From contig JAZSNH010000093.1 of the NCBI GenBank assembly GCA_045536305.1, positions 1 through 64,000 of the forward strand: a stretch of 64,000 bases of DNA, given 5' to 3'. Source of the DNA: JAISGQ01 sp045536305 (GTDB lineage: Bacteria; Bacillota; Clostridia; Oscillospirales; Acutalibacteraceae). Each line of letters starts with the position of its first letter. Positions within the stretch are counted from its first letter, which is position 1. A program made the translations under genes and the position numbers. The notes under the pieces were generated by a model. It was not told where the DNA came from. It worked only from the letters and a program-made list of their open reading frames with translations, and searched no databases. Of the stretch, positions 16,707 through 25,461 are shown in pieces.

Positions 16707-18086
16707 TTATTCCTTTATTATCAGACGCACTATATAAATACGGCGCATGTGTTCCGCACTGTGCTCCAGATAGCTTGTTATAATATATTCCTTTATGTTT
16801 TTCGCACCCTGCTTGTTTGCATTTTCCACCGCTTTTCGCAGTGCGTTGTTTTCGGAAACAAGCCATTTGTTTGCAGCCTGCGAGTCGAGCGCGGTGTCAA
16901 ACCGTATGCTGACTGCAGTTTTGTTTTCATCGAGTGCTGTCTTTATTGCTTCTGTTATCTTATCTGTCGAGGCATCGCTCAGTGTTGCGATGTAAAGCGC
17001 TTCCTTTTCAAAATAGTTATATTCCGTTGAGCTTGCCTTGGGAAGTGCAAAATTATAAAAGCTCTCTCCTGCCTCGCCCGTTTGTATCAGTTCGTCAGTA
17101 AGCGCGTCAAAGCCGCTGCTTATCTTGTGATCTTCCTTTATCATTTCATCGGAAAGGTTTAAGTATGCGTGCTGGATATTTGCCGACGGTTCACTGAGCA
17201 CGGGGTCATTCCACGTTGCGTCAAGGTGGTACCAGCCGCCCTCTATATTGACAAGCAGCCAGACATGGGGAAGTCCGTCCGCTGTGCCGTGTACTGCGTA
17301 GCTTTCTATTCCCACGCTGTTGAGAAGAAGCTTTGCAGCCATTGTATAGCCGCCGCATATAGCCCGATGGTTTACAAGGGCTCCGTATGCACCCGAGGCA
17401 TCGGGATCATCGACCGCTTCATCAAGCAGCTCAACATCGTATTCGCATTCCGATATCAATCTGTCGTGAATGTATTTTTCACGCTCATACTCGCTTAAAT
17501 TTCTCGGCATATCGATAAGATATGACGATACGGAATTTTCAACGGCACGAGCCATGGTCATTGCTTCATCATAGGAGTAGTATGAGTAGAGGATTATAAA
17601 ATGACCCTCTTTGAAATTATAATCGAGAGAGTAATTGCGCGAAAGCCAAAAGGCTTCGGGGTGATCGTAATAGACCGCCTCCTTTACCATATATATCTCC
17701 GCACTTGTCAGATTCGGGATATATGCACGCTCAAGCTGACATTCTCCCTTTTCCCCGCCGCCCTCATTGGTAAATCTGAATGCCGATTTTTCCATTGCTC
17801 TGTAAGCTTCTCTCTGCTTATCGCTTGTAAGGCTGTTATAGCCTGTTTTTTCCGTTGCAGCCTCGTAATGGGTGCTTCTGGGCAGTGCTATTTTAAGCTC
17901 GAGCACGGTCTGGTAATGCTCACCGAATATATCGGTGCCCAGCGACTCAAGCACGACATCCATATTTTCGCCGTTATTGATGCTTGCCATCATCGCACAG
18001 TTATTGCAGCCCGACAGAAGCATACATGCGAGCAGGATCGCTATTATATTGCGGTATGCGGTTTTTGTGCTTATAATACGCTTCAT
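16707..18086 (-). CDS. Lipoprotein with transglutaminase-like cysteine protease domain
   Basis: 459-residue exported lipoprotein; signal peptide with lipobox LLSGC (C27). A transglutaminase-like core follows with the triad C244 (HRAICGGYT), H274 (LPHVWLLV) and D289 (YHLDATWND). Such domains act as proteases, peptidases or cross-linking enzymes on the cell surface. Ribosome site GGAGGG six bases before ATG. Family and catalytic residues are well supported; substrate is not. It lies downstream of the dUTPase gene and may be co-transcribed with it. Confidence 0.87.
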   Translation of the reverse strand: MKRIISTKTAYRNIIAILLACMLLSGCNNCAMMASINNGENMDVVLESLGTDIFGEHYQTVLELKIALPRSTHYEAATEKTGYNSLTSDKQREAYRAMEKSAFRFTNEGGGEKGECQLERAYIPNLTSAEIYMVKEAVYYDHPEAFWLSRNYSLDYNFKEGHFIILYSYYSYDEAMTMARAVENSVSSYLIDMPRNLSEYEREKYIHDRLISECEYDVELLDEAVDDPDASGAYGALVNHRAICGGYTMAAKLLLNSVGIESYAVHGTADGLPHVWLLVNIEGGWYHLDATWNDPVLSEPSANIQHAYLNLSDEMIKEDHKISSGFDALTDELIQTGEAGESFYNFALPKASSTEYNYFEKEALYIATLSDASTDKITEAIKTALDENKTAVSIRFDTALDSQAANKWLVSENNALRKAVENANKQGAKNIKEYIITSYLEHSAEHMRRIYIVRLIIKE

Positions 18087-18111
18087 CTGACCCTCCGATA
18101 CATTATAACTC

Positions 18112-18600
18112 CTACTCCTCGGCAGGCTTCTCCTCTCCTCCGCGGCCTGTAGAGCCGAAGCCTGCGGTGCCTCGCTCTGTAGCCGACAGGGAATTTACCG
18201 CCTCGATGGGCATGGTGGATACAGGAACTATCATCATCTGCGCTATCCTTTCCTGGACACGCAGCTCATACGGTTCGTTTGAGAAGTTTGAAAGTCCTAC
18301 GATTATTTCTCCTCTATAGTCACTGTCGATCAGTCCTACACCATTAGAAAGAGTTATTCCGTGGCGTATGCCAAGTCCGCTCCTTGCAAGTATCAGAGCC
18401 GCATAGCCTGAATCGGGCAATTCTATTCCGATGCCTGTGGGGATAATGACTCTCTCTCCTGCTCCGATGGTTATCGATTCGCTTATGCAGGCATGAAGAT
18501 CCAGTCCTGCCGAGCCTTTGGTCGCTCTTTCGGGTATCACCGCACCCTCGCGCAGCTTCACCACCTTGAGCTTGGGTTTTACATTGATCTTTTTTACCAT
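18112..18600 (-). CDS. dut: Deoxyuridine 5'-triphosphate nucleotidohydrolase
   Basis: 162-residue trimeric dUTPase. All five motifs are present in order: GSAGLDLHA, RSGLGIRHGI, GLIDSDYRGEI with the catalytic Asp, QERIAQMMIVP and RGTAGFGSTG. The enzyme hydrolyses dUTP to dUMP and limits uracil in DNA. The start MVKKINVKPK is chosen because GGAG lies ten bases before it; a longer frame to 18705 overlaps the U32 gene. It follows the U32 gene by 17 bases, so co-transcription is likely. Confidence 0.93.
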   Translation of the reverse strand: MVKKINVKPKLKVVKLREGAVIPERATKGSAGLDLHACISESITIGAGERVIIPTGIGIELPDSGYAALILARSGLGIRHGITLSNGVGLIDSDYRGEIIVGLSNFSNEPYELRVQERIAQMMIVPVSTMPIEAVNSLSATERGTAGFGSTGRGGEEKPAEE

Positions 18601-18617
18601 TTTATCATTCTCCGTTT

Positions 18618-20642
18618 TTATAATACGGTTCTGAAATACAGTCCTTTTGTACGCTCCTCGCAGAGCGCTGTGCCCTTTACCGCCGCCTCTATAATGCTTT
18701 CGCATTCCTCGGCCGTTTCTGTCGTAAAGCGCATTATATATCCGTCTACGCAGGGAAGAAGCTCATTTTTATCCATTATTGCAAGAGGTACGCAATTGAG
18801 CACCTCGCTTGCTCCTGCGCGGCACATTACAGGAAATTCTATTCCTCTTCTGTCTGTTATATGACACTCCTTGCCTGTACAGCCGTTAAGAGCTGACGGG
18901 CAGTTTCTGGTGAGCATCATGGGTGTTCTGCCATATATTACCGCTTTTCGCGGCAGTGCGCCGCCCAGTGAGCTTATGCGCCCGGCGCAAAGCTCAAAGG
19001 AAAGCTCGCAGTCGGAAAAGCCGAGCCTGCCAAGCTCTTCTATAGCTTCGGTGGAAACCGCATTGAGAGAAAAACCTCCATGGAGCTCGAAGCCCATATC
19101 CTTTGCCATATCCACCTGACCGATGTTATGAAGCATAACGCTTTGTATGCCTGCATTTTTCGCATTGCTGAGCCTTTTTGCAAACGCCTCTTCACCCTCG
19201 AACAACGTTCTCGGTGCTTCGGCGCAAATAGGGACATCTATTTTTACAATATCCTTCTGCAGACATTCTAACGGCAGGCATACTGCCTCTATGCTGTCTG
19301 AATAATTCGAAAGCCCTTTTGGTATCTGCGAAGGGCTTCGAAAAACAAGAGTCAATAATTGTTTCTCGCTTTTTTTATGCGGAGTTTTTTTATTTTCTGC
19401 CGCAGTAAATTCTATTTCTTTAATCTGACGGCGTTTTTCGGAAAGCTTCGACAAAGCCTCTCTTCTGAGCGCATTGAGAAGTGACGGCGGCGCGCCCCTA
19501 TCTCCCGATACCTTAAGCTCGCTTAAATAATATGGGGTTCCGCCTGTCCTTGAAAGCTGCTTTTCTGCAAGCTCGTATGAAAGCTCACCGCCGACAGCAG
19601 GATTTGCCTGCTGCACCGCCGCTGCATGCTCTCCGTCAGAAACCTCGAGCCTTGCCGTTTCTCCGACTGTAAGGACTTCTGAAAGAGGTATCTTCGGAGT
19701 CTGCACGCGATAAAGCTTATGAAGTGACGCGAATGTCGCACTGTCTGCCGCGTCCTCCTTCTGTCTTATACCGAACATTGCCGCACCGCGCTTTGCGGTG
19801 TAGTAACCATCGGTAAAGCCAGAACGCGAAAACACCTTTGAAAGATCATTCATAAGGGCTTCCGGTACTTTTCCTTCGTCGCGCATGGCTCGACATGCCG
19901 CCACCGAAGCCGCTACATATTCGGGTCTTTTAAGACGCCCCTCGATTTTCAGCGAGGCAACGCCCATCCTCTGAAATTCCGGTATATATGAGATGTGACT
20001 CATATCCTTGAGGGAAAGACAGTTTTCAAACCCGTTTGATACAAACGGCAGTCTGCACGGCTGAGCGCACATTCCTCGGTTGCCGCTTCTTGCTCCGAGC
20101 ATGGAGGAAAACAGACATTGCCCCGAAACGCTCATACACAGCGCACCGTGGACAAAAACCTCTGTTTCTATTGGGGAATCCTTAGTTATTTCCTCGATCT
20201 CTTTCCCCGACAGCTCCCTTGCAAGAACAGCACGTGAAAAGCCAAGCCTTCTGAGAGTTTCGAGTGATGCGCGGTTGTGGACGGTCATTTGTGTGGAAGC
20301 ATGCATGACAAGATCGGGCGCACAGCTTCTGATAAGCGATGCCAGCCCCAGATCCTGCACGATCACTGCATCGACGCCTGCTTTGCAGACAGCTTCTATC
20401 TGGGACAATGCACTTTCGGTTTCATCATCGAATAGAAGTGTGTTCAGCGTTACATGAACCGCCGTTCCTGCCTCATGGCACATAGAAACAACATCGCGCA
20501 GCTCATCAGAAGCAAAATTTTCTGCTCCGCGCCTTGCATTAAGCTTTCCTCTCAGTCCAAGGTACACAGCATCTGCCCCCGCTTTGACAGCCGCCTCAAG
20601 CTGCTGCTGTCCTCCTGCCGGGGCAAGGATCTCTATTGGCAT
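18618..20642 (-). CDS. U32-family protein (RlhA/TrhP-type RNA hydroxylation or peptidase)
   Basis: 674-residue U32-family protein. The N-terminal TIM-barrel part begins APAGGQQQLEAAVKAGADAVYLG, and the U32 signature falls in HGALCMSVSGQCLFSS followed by GNRGMCAQPCR, whose cysteines likely bind an Fe-S cluster. Length and a long C-terminal extension resemble the DUF3656-containing RlhA type, which hydroxylates 23S rRNA, more than the two-gene TrhP type; this choice is inference. The ATG overlaps the zapA stop (TAATG). Confidence 0.85.
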   Translation of the reverse strand: MPIEILAPAGGQQQLEAAVKAGADAVYLGLRGKLNARRGAENFASDELRDVVSMCHEAGTAVHVTLNTLLFDDETESALSQIEAVCKAGVDAVIVQDLGLASLIRSCAPDLVMHASTQMTVHNRASLETLRRLGFSRAVLARELSGKEIEEITKDSPIETEVFVHGALCMSVSGQCLFSSMLGARSGNRGMCAQPCRLPFVSNGFENCLSLKDMSHISYIPEFQRMGVASLKIEGRLKRPEYVAASVAACRAMRDEGKVPEALMNDLSKVFSRSGFTDGYYTAKRGAAMFGIRQKEDAADSATFASLHKLYRVQTPKIPLSEVLTVGETARLEVSDGEHAAAVQQANPAVGGELSYELAEKQLSRTGGTPYYLSELKVSGDRGAPPSLLNALRREALSKLSEKRRQIKEIEFTAAENKKTPHKKSEKQLLTLVFRSPSQIPKGLSNYSDSIEAVCLPLECLQKDIVKIDVPICAEAPRTLFEGEEAFAKRLSNAKNAGIQSVMLHNIGQVDMAKDMGFELHGGFSLNAVSTEAIEELGRLGFSDCELSFELCAGRISSLGGALPRKAVIYGRTPMMLTRNCPSALNGCTGKECHITDRRGIEFPVMCRAGASEVLNCVPLAIMDKNELLPCVDGYIMRFTTETAEECESIIEAAVKGTALCEERTKGLYFRTVL

Positions 20643-20998
20643 TATCTGTTCTGAAGCTCAGAAAAACGCATGCGGATGCTCTGAAGCTCACGGCGAAGAT
20701 GCTCTATCTCGCGGCGTGCTTCGTCTGCCTCCAGGCGTGCCTTGCTGCTCTCCTGGACATAATCCTTGATCTGAGCACGAAGGCTGTCTGCCGCGGCTGT
20801 TGCCTTATGCTGCTCATCGGCATAGGTCAGCGCACAAAGTACTGCTGCCATTGTTGTGGATATACGCTCATTTTCGGTCATCATCTCGCTCATGCGAGCA
20901 TCGACCTCGTCGCCTATTGTGCGGATGTAGCTTTCATCATCCTCACTTGTGATATAGTAGTCTGTTCCGCAGATGTTGAGACGTACCTTACTTTTCAT
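20642..20998 (-). CDS. zapA: Cell division protein ZapA
   Basis: 118-residue ZapA-like protein: N-terminal globular part (VRLNICGTDYYITSEDDESY and the AALTYADE-type helix) and a C-terminal coiled coil (about 70-115). It bundles FtsZ filaments at mid-cell. Typical length. Ribosome site AAGGAG about ten bases before the ATG. First gene of a run with the U32 and dut genes. Confidence 0.87.
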   Translation of the reverse strand: MKSKVRLNICGTDYYITSEDDESYIRTIGDEVDARMSEMMTENERISTTMAAVLCALTYADEQHKATAAADSLRAQIKDYVQESSKARLEADEARREIEHLRRELQSIRMRFSELQNR

Positions 20999-21318
20999 TT
21001 GGATCTGTTCTCCTTCCAGAGATTTTTCGTTTGAACATAATTTACGTATTATATCTTAATTATTATAATATATTGCTCTGATAAAATAAAGAGTGTTGCA
21101 AAGAATTTCTTTGGAAATTTATAATTTTTTTACTTAATAATCTGTGTATATGATAATTGTGTGAAAACTTGCAGTAATGTTTTCTATGCAAGTGTTTATC
21201 TCTTTTTACAGCTTATACTTTTTGATATGTTTTTATTTTTAGATGTACAAAAACCCGACTGCAAGCAGTCGGGTTTTTTATGCTTTTATACGTTGTCCAC
21301 TTCTGTAAAGGACAGCTA
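20999..21318. other. 320-base intergenic gap between zapA and ABC permease
   Basis: AT-rich gap. The zapA side contains several TATAAT-like matches on the minus strand (for example around 21040-21075), but no single convincing -35/-10 pair. The other end holds the terminator at 21249-21279. No gene or RNA element recognised. Confidence 0.5.
21249..21279. terminator. Terminator of the sugar ABC transporter operon
   Basis: Stem CCCGACTGC-aa-GCAGTCGGG, A-run before and T-run after, so it works in both directions. It lies 40 bases past the stop of the last permease gene on the minus strand. Confidence 0.85.
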
Positions 21319-22215
21319 TTAGCCCTTAACAGCACCTGCGGTAACGTTCTTAATGATGAACTTGGAGAGGAGGAAGTATACGATGACAACGGGCATGATA
21401 GAAAGAACGATGAACATGTATACTTTACCCATGTCGCGGCTCTGATAGTCAGTTGAACGAAGCTGAGCAATCATGATAGGAACAGTCTTCAGGTTTTTCT
21501 TGTCGATCAAGAGAGCCGGTGTGAAGTAGTTGTTCCAGGAACCGACGAAGGAGAAGATCATCTGAACTGCGATAGCAGGCATCATGATCGGGAAAACGAT
21601 AGTGTTGAAGGTTCTGAATTCGTTGGAGCCGTCAACACGAGCTGCCTCGATGATTTCGAGCGGGAGGATAGAATCCATGTATTGCTTCATGTAGAAGAAT
21701 ACAACAGGAGCTGCAATGCTCGGAATGATAAGGGGCAGATAGTTGTTAACAAGGTCAAACTTGTAGCAAAGCTGGATGAAACCAACTGCACCAACCTGAG
21801 GAGGAATCATCATAACTGCCATGATAAAGGTAAATGCAGCCTTCTTGCCCTTAAAGTTGTATGCATGGATACCGAAAGCGGTAAATGCAGAGGAATAAGT
21901 GGTAAGAAGAGATGAAATAAATGCGATCAGGAAGCTGTTGAGCATACCGCGGGAGATATTGATTGTAGCAGTATCATACCATGCAGTCTTAAAGTTTTCC
22001 CAGAAATGGGTGGAGAACCAACCGGCAAAACCACTCATAAGCTCGTTGTTTGATCTGGATGCGTTAACAAGCATCAGATAGAAGAAGAACAAGCAAAGGA
22101 AGGTAAGGAATATAAGACAAGCATAAACAACTACTCGAGTGAAGATAAGTACACCGCGGGCGCTTTTCATTTCGCCTGCATAAGTATCTCTTTTATTGAT
22201 CTGATTCTTACTCAT
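21319..22215 (-). CDS. Carbohydrate ABC transporter permease, MalG type
   Basis: 298-residue membrane protein with six predicted segments and the cytoplasmic EAA loop (EAARVDGSNEFRTFNTIVFP) that contacts the ATPase. MalG-type CUT1 permease. Its start overlaps the stop of the MalF-type gene by four bases (ATGA). The transporter has no ATPase gene here, so it likely uses a shared MsmX-like ATPase encoded elsewhere, as is normal for this family in Firmicutes. Sugar specificity is not readable. Confidence 0.92.
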   Translation of the reverse strand: MSKNQINKRDTYAGEMKSARGVLIFTRVVVYACLIFLTFLCLFFFYLMLVNASRSNNELMSGFAGWFSTHFWENFKTAWYDTATINISRGMLNSFLIAFISSLLTTYSSAFTAFGIHAYNFKGKKAAFTFIMAVMMIPPQVGAVGFIQLCYKFDLVNNYLPLIIPSIAAPVVFFYMKQYMDSILPLEIIEAARVDGSNEFRTFNTIVFPIMMPAIAVQMIFSFVGSWNNYFTPALLIDKKNLKTVPIMIAQLRSTDYQSRDMGKVYMFIVLSIMPVVIVYFLLSKFIIKNVTAGAVKG

Positions 22216-23264
22216 GCTTTCTTAGCTCCTTTCTTGCTTTTCTTTTCCTTATCAACATTGGTGCTGTACTGTGCTGCCATGCTTCTGTATACGAAGATAC
22301 TAAGAATGCCTGTAAAGACAAAGATAGTCATGGACAGAGCACCGCCCATACCATAGTTCTTGTTACCGGAAATGTACTTATTCAGCTGCATAACCATGGT
22401 CATTGTGGTGTTGTTAGGACCACCAGCACCGTTGGTAATAACCTGAGGTACGTCGTACATCTGGACACCACCGATCATAGCGGTGATTACAAGATAAACA
22501 ATAATGGGCATAAGGAGAGGAAGTGTAACTTTAAAGAATACCTGAATAGATTTTGCACCGTCGATAGTGGCAGCTTCGAATATAGACTGGTCTATACCCA
22601 TTATACCTGCCATTAAGAGAATGGTGCTATTACCGAACCACATAAGGAAGTTCATGAGTGCGATAAGAGATCTTGCCGAAATGGTATAGTCGAAGAACTT
22701 ATAAGGCTCGTCAAGTATGCCGGATTCGATAAGGAACTGGTTTATAGGACCGCCGTTGGAGAACAGGGTAACGAACAGCATCGAGAATGCAGAAGCCATG
22801 ATAAGGTTCGGCATGTAGATAACAGTCTTAAATAAACCCTGTGCCTTAATGTTAAGACGGTAGCTTGTAAACCATACTGCAAGAAGCAGTGCGACGCCGA
22901 TCTGAGGAATAGCACCCATAACCCACATTAACATGGTGTTATATGCGTACTTTAAAACAAGGATGTCTCCGGTCTTACTCGGAGTAAAGAGGGTTTTGTA
23001 GTTTTCAAATCCTACAAAGTTAGGTCCGATCTGACGAAGACCGGCTCTGAAGTTTTCAAAAAAGCTGTTGTAAACGGTCAAAAAAGTCGGAACAAGGGAG
23101 CAAAAGATATACACTACAAAGAACGGTATAATAAAGAAGTAGCCCCACTTCGCGTAGCTTATTGACTTACGTCTTTTGTTCCGCAATGAATCTTTCTGTA
23201 AAGTTGACATATGAGATCTTCCCTTCGGGTTAGATGATGATGCGGAAACACCGCGCCCGAGCAT
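22212..23264 (-). CDS. Carbohydrate ABC transporter permease, MalF type
   Basis: 350-residue membrane protein with an N-terminal charged tail, six membrane segments and the EAA loop (EAATIDGAKSIQVFFKVTLP). MalF-type CUT1 permease. The start at 23264 has a strong GGAGG at good distance; an internal ATG at 23210 with AAGGGA is a second possibility and would drop 18 residues. It works with the MalG partner and the binding protein at 23425. Confidence 0.92.
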   Translation of the reverse strand: MLGRGVSASSSNPKGRSHMSTLQKDSLRNKRRKSISYAKWGYFFIIPFFVVYIFCSLVPTFLTVYNSFFENFRAGLRQIGPNFVGFENYKTLFTPSKTGDILVLKYAYNTMLMWVMGAIPQIGVALLLAVWFTSYRLNIKAQGLFKTVIYMPNLIMASAFSMLFVTLFSNGGPINQFLIESGILDEPYKFFDYTISARSLIALMNFLMWFGNSTILLMAGIMGIDQSIFEAATIDGAKSIQVFFKVTLPLLMPIIVYLVITAMIGGVQMYDVPQVITNGAGGPNNTTMTMVMQLNKYISGNKNYGMGGALSMTIFVFTGILSIFVYRSMAAQYSTNVDKEKKSKKGAKKA

Positions 23265-23353
23265 GCTTTTTCCTCCACACCTTAATAAGAAGATTTATTA
23301 AAACGCCTGCCATACGTCAATGCTGACTGACAGAAAAACATGCCTCTTAGAAT

Positions 23354-23383
23354 GCTACGCCAAGGTTTTAACCTTGGCGTAGC
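23354..23383 (-). promoter_or_regulatory. Stem-loop between binding-protein and permease genes
   Basis: GCTACGCCAAGG-ttttaa-CCTTGGCGTAGC, a perfect 12-base-pair stem with no U-run on the minus strand. In this position it probably protects the 3' end of the binding-protein message and gives it higher expression than the permeases. Confidence 0.65.
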
Positions 23384-23424
23384 GGGAATTAACTAAGTTT
23401 TAGAGATATTGATCTAATTATAAA

Positions 23425-24783
23425 TTAGTCAACGTTGATCTCCGGGTAACGAGTCTTAACAGAGTTAAGGAAGTTTGCATAAGCAGTGTCATAATCTGCA
23501 GCGCCAGTGAAGTAGTCCTTCATGTAGGTCTGCATATCCTCGTTGAGCATCTGATCGTACATGGTGTGGTTCTCCCACTTAATGCCGTCAGCCATCTCTA
23601 CGAAAATAGCAACGTCGTTCTGGCCACCGAGGAACTCGGGCTTGTAGTTGGGATCCTTAGCAACGGTCTCGTTTACCTTCTTGTTGTTGGTGAACTGAGC
23701 GTCGTTAACGATAAGCTTTGTGCAGATGTCTTCGTTGATGGTGAAGGACTCGAAGATGTCCTTAAGCATGGTGGGGTTGTCAGAACCGGTAGCTGCGAGG
23801 AGCCATGTGCCGCCCCAGAAGTGAGCCTGAGGACCCTTTACGATAGCCCAGTCACCGATGGTGTTGTTGTCACCCTCGTGTGCGGGACCCATGCAGAAGT
23901 TGAAGTACCAAGCAGGACCGAAGAAAGTCATGGTCTTACCAGTGGAAGCCATTTCGTTGTTCTTCTCGCCGTCCCAGATGCCGTAAGGCAGGGTGTAAGC
24001 GTTGTCCATAAAGGTCTTGGTCTGCTCAATCCAAGCCTTGATACCGTCATCAAGCTGGAGGTTGAGAGAATCGTCAACCCAAGCGATGGTGCAGTTGTTG
24101 GAGAAGGTTCTGTAGGTCTCTGCGAAGGAAGCGGTCATGTAATAACCCTTAGCCTTTGCATCAGCTGCTACAGCCTCAAACTTCTCCCAAGAATCGAGCT
24201 TGGACTGAACCTCAGCGGGATCATCAGTGCCAAGAACGTCCTTGGTGATGGAGCGACGATAGATAAGAGCGGAGGGGCAGCACTGGAAGGAAACACCCTT
24301 GCACTGGCCGTTACGGGTATCGGTGCAAGCCTTGATGGTGTACTCATACATGGTGTCTGCATTCTTGTAGCCGATCTCATCGATGCTCATGGTGTAATCA
24401 GAGTCAACATACTTCTGGATGTAGTCAGCCTCTGCGAGGAACATATCGATCTTGTCGTCTGCAGCAGCGGTAGCCTGGCCGAGGAGAGCCTCGTCGAGCT
24501 TCTGCTGATAAACGCCACCTTCGTTAGGATTGATGATCCAGTTAACGGTGATGCCTTCGGGAACAGTATAGTACTTCTCAAAGAAGCCCTTGTACTCTTC
24601 GTTCCAAGTGTAGATGTTGAAAACCTTGCCCTCTGGGGGTACGGGGGGCTCAACAGGCTCATCGGTTTCGGACTGTACGGGGGGAGTTACGGGATCAACG
24701 GGTTTTTCTTCTTCCTTAGCGCATGCTGCGAAAACAGTAACGAGCATGAGAGCTGCGAGAAGAAGTGCTACGAGTTTCTTCAT
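23425..24783 (-). CDS. Carbohydrate ABC transporter substrate-binding lipoprotein
   Basis: 452-residue extracellular solute-binding protein, family 1. Lipoprotein signal with lipobox FAAC (C21), then a proline/glutamate-rich linker, then the two-lobed fold. It delivers an oligosaccharide to the MalF/MalG pair. Codon use is strongly biased to favoured C-ending codons, as in the serC, serA and cellobiose phosphorylase genes, which suggests high expression. Strong GGAGG site. Ligand unknown; no catabolic gene is in the operon. Confidence 0.9.
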   Translation of the reverse strand: MKKLVALLLAALMLVTVFAACAKEEEKPVDPVTPPVQSETDEPVEPPVPPEGKVFNIYTWNEEYKGFFEKYYTVPEGITVNWIINPNEGGVYQQKLDEALLGQATAAADDKIDMFLAEADYIQKYVDSDYTMSIDEIGYKNADTMYEYTIKACTDTRNGQCKGVSFQCCPSALIYRRSITKDVLGTDDPAEVQSKLDSWEKFEAVAADAKAKGYYMTASFAETYRTFSNNCTIAWVDDSLNLQLDDGIKAWIEQTKTFMDNAYTLPYGIWDGEKNNEMASTGKTMTFFGPAWYFNFCMGPAHEGDNNTIGDWAIVKGPQAHFWGGTWLLAATGSDNPTMLKDIFESFTINEDICTKLIVNDAQFTNNKKVNETVAKDPNYKPEFLGGQNDVAIFVEMADGIKWENHTMYDQMLNEDMQTYMKDYFTGAADYDTAYANFLNSVKTRYPEINVD

Positions 24784-24912
24784 GAATTTTTCCTCCTAGT
24801 TTAAATTATGACTGATATGGTTTAGTCACTTTGGAAGCGTTCGATCCGAAATGGTTCACCACGCCATTTTGAATTGTCGGCTCTCCGTTATGACTTATAC
24901 CCGATTTTGGGC

Positions 24913-24940
24913 GGACTTTTTTACCCCGAAGGGGAAGTCC
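24913..24940 (-). promoter_or_regulatory. Hairpin in the ABC-operon leader
   Basis: GGACTT-ttttac-CCC-gaa-GGGG-AAGTCC: inner stem CCCC/GGGG with a three-base loop and outer stem GGACTT/AAGTCC with a one-sided A/U bulge. Not a known riboswitch I recognise. Confidence 0.45.
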
Positions 24941-25114
24941 AAGATGATATTAACACGTTCTTCCTACAAAATCAACTGTTTTTTAGAACTTTTTTCGGAT
25001 TTTTTATTACAGCATTATGTACTGCCGACAGAAGACCTATTCAAGGCTTTGCCGAAGAGGAGGACACGTGCTTTTCAGGCAAATTTTCTCTGCCTGCATC
25101 TGCATTGCACTTAT

Positions 25115-25143
25115 ATTATAGCGTATAGATATTCCGATTTCAA
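25115..25143 (-). promoter_or_regulatory. Probable promoter of the sugar ABC operon
   Basis: On the minus strand TTGAAA, 17-base spacer, TATAAT. Near-consensus for the housekeeping sigma factor; transcription would start about 325 bases before the binding-protein gene. Confidence 0.65.
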
Positions 25144-25461
25144 CTATGATTATTAAAAAATTTTGAATAAAACCGAAGGGTTAGTTGCAACACTTTGTTT
25201 TCTAACCGAATTTTTATCCTGCTTTTTATTTTTTGTCGGGGCATATCCCCCTATATTTTGGGCTTTTTTTCTTTAGTCTGCCCACAGTTGTTTTTCTTTG
25301 TTTTCCGCTTGTTTCTCAGTCTATAGCTAACAACTTAAGTCCGTTAATTATTTTTTAATCAATTTAAGCGATTTAAGTTTAATTTAAGCTGTTTTCCCTG
25401 TTTACATATCAACTTTTGCCTGCTTTTGTATACTATTATATATAGTATATATAGCAGCGCA

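Larger units (their letters stand above)
24784..25461 (-). other. 678-base intergenic region with ABC-operon promoter and long leader
   Basis: Holds no convincing gene. A good minus-strand promoter (25115-25143) would give a leader of about 325 bases before the binding-protein gene. The leader contains a strong hairpin (24913-24940) and other small stems. Upstream of the promoter lie a GGGG-catat-CCCC stem near 25238-25251 and TTTAAG repeats (25363-25388). Short frames here lack ribosome sites. Confidence 0.55.

Noticed and set aside
23566..24804. 412-residue plus-strand frame opposite the sugar-binding protein
   Set aside because: Same codon-bias effect; real gene is on the minus strand with signal peptide and ribosome site.
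24851..25156. Short plus-strand frames in the ABC-operon leader
   Set aside because: No ribosome site, composition typical of non-coding sequence, and promoter and hairpins lie inside them.
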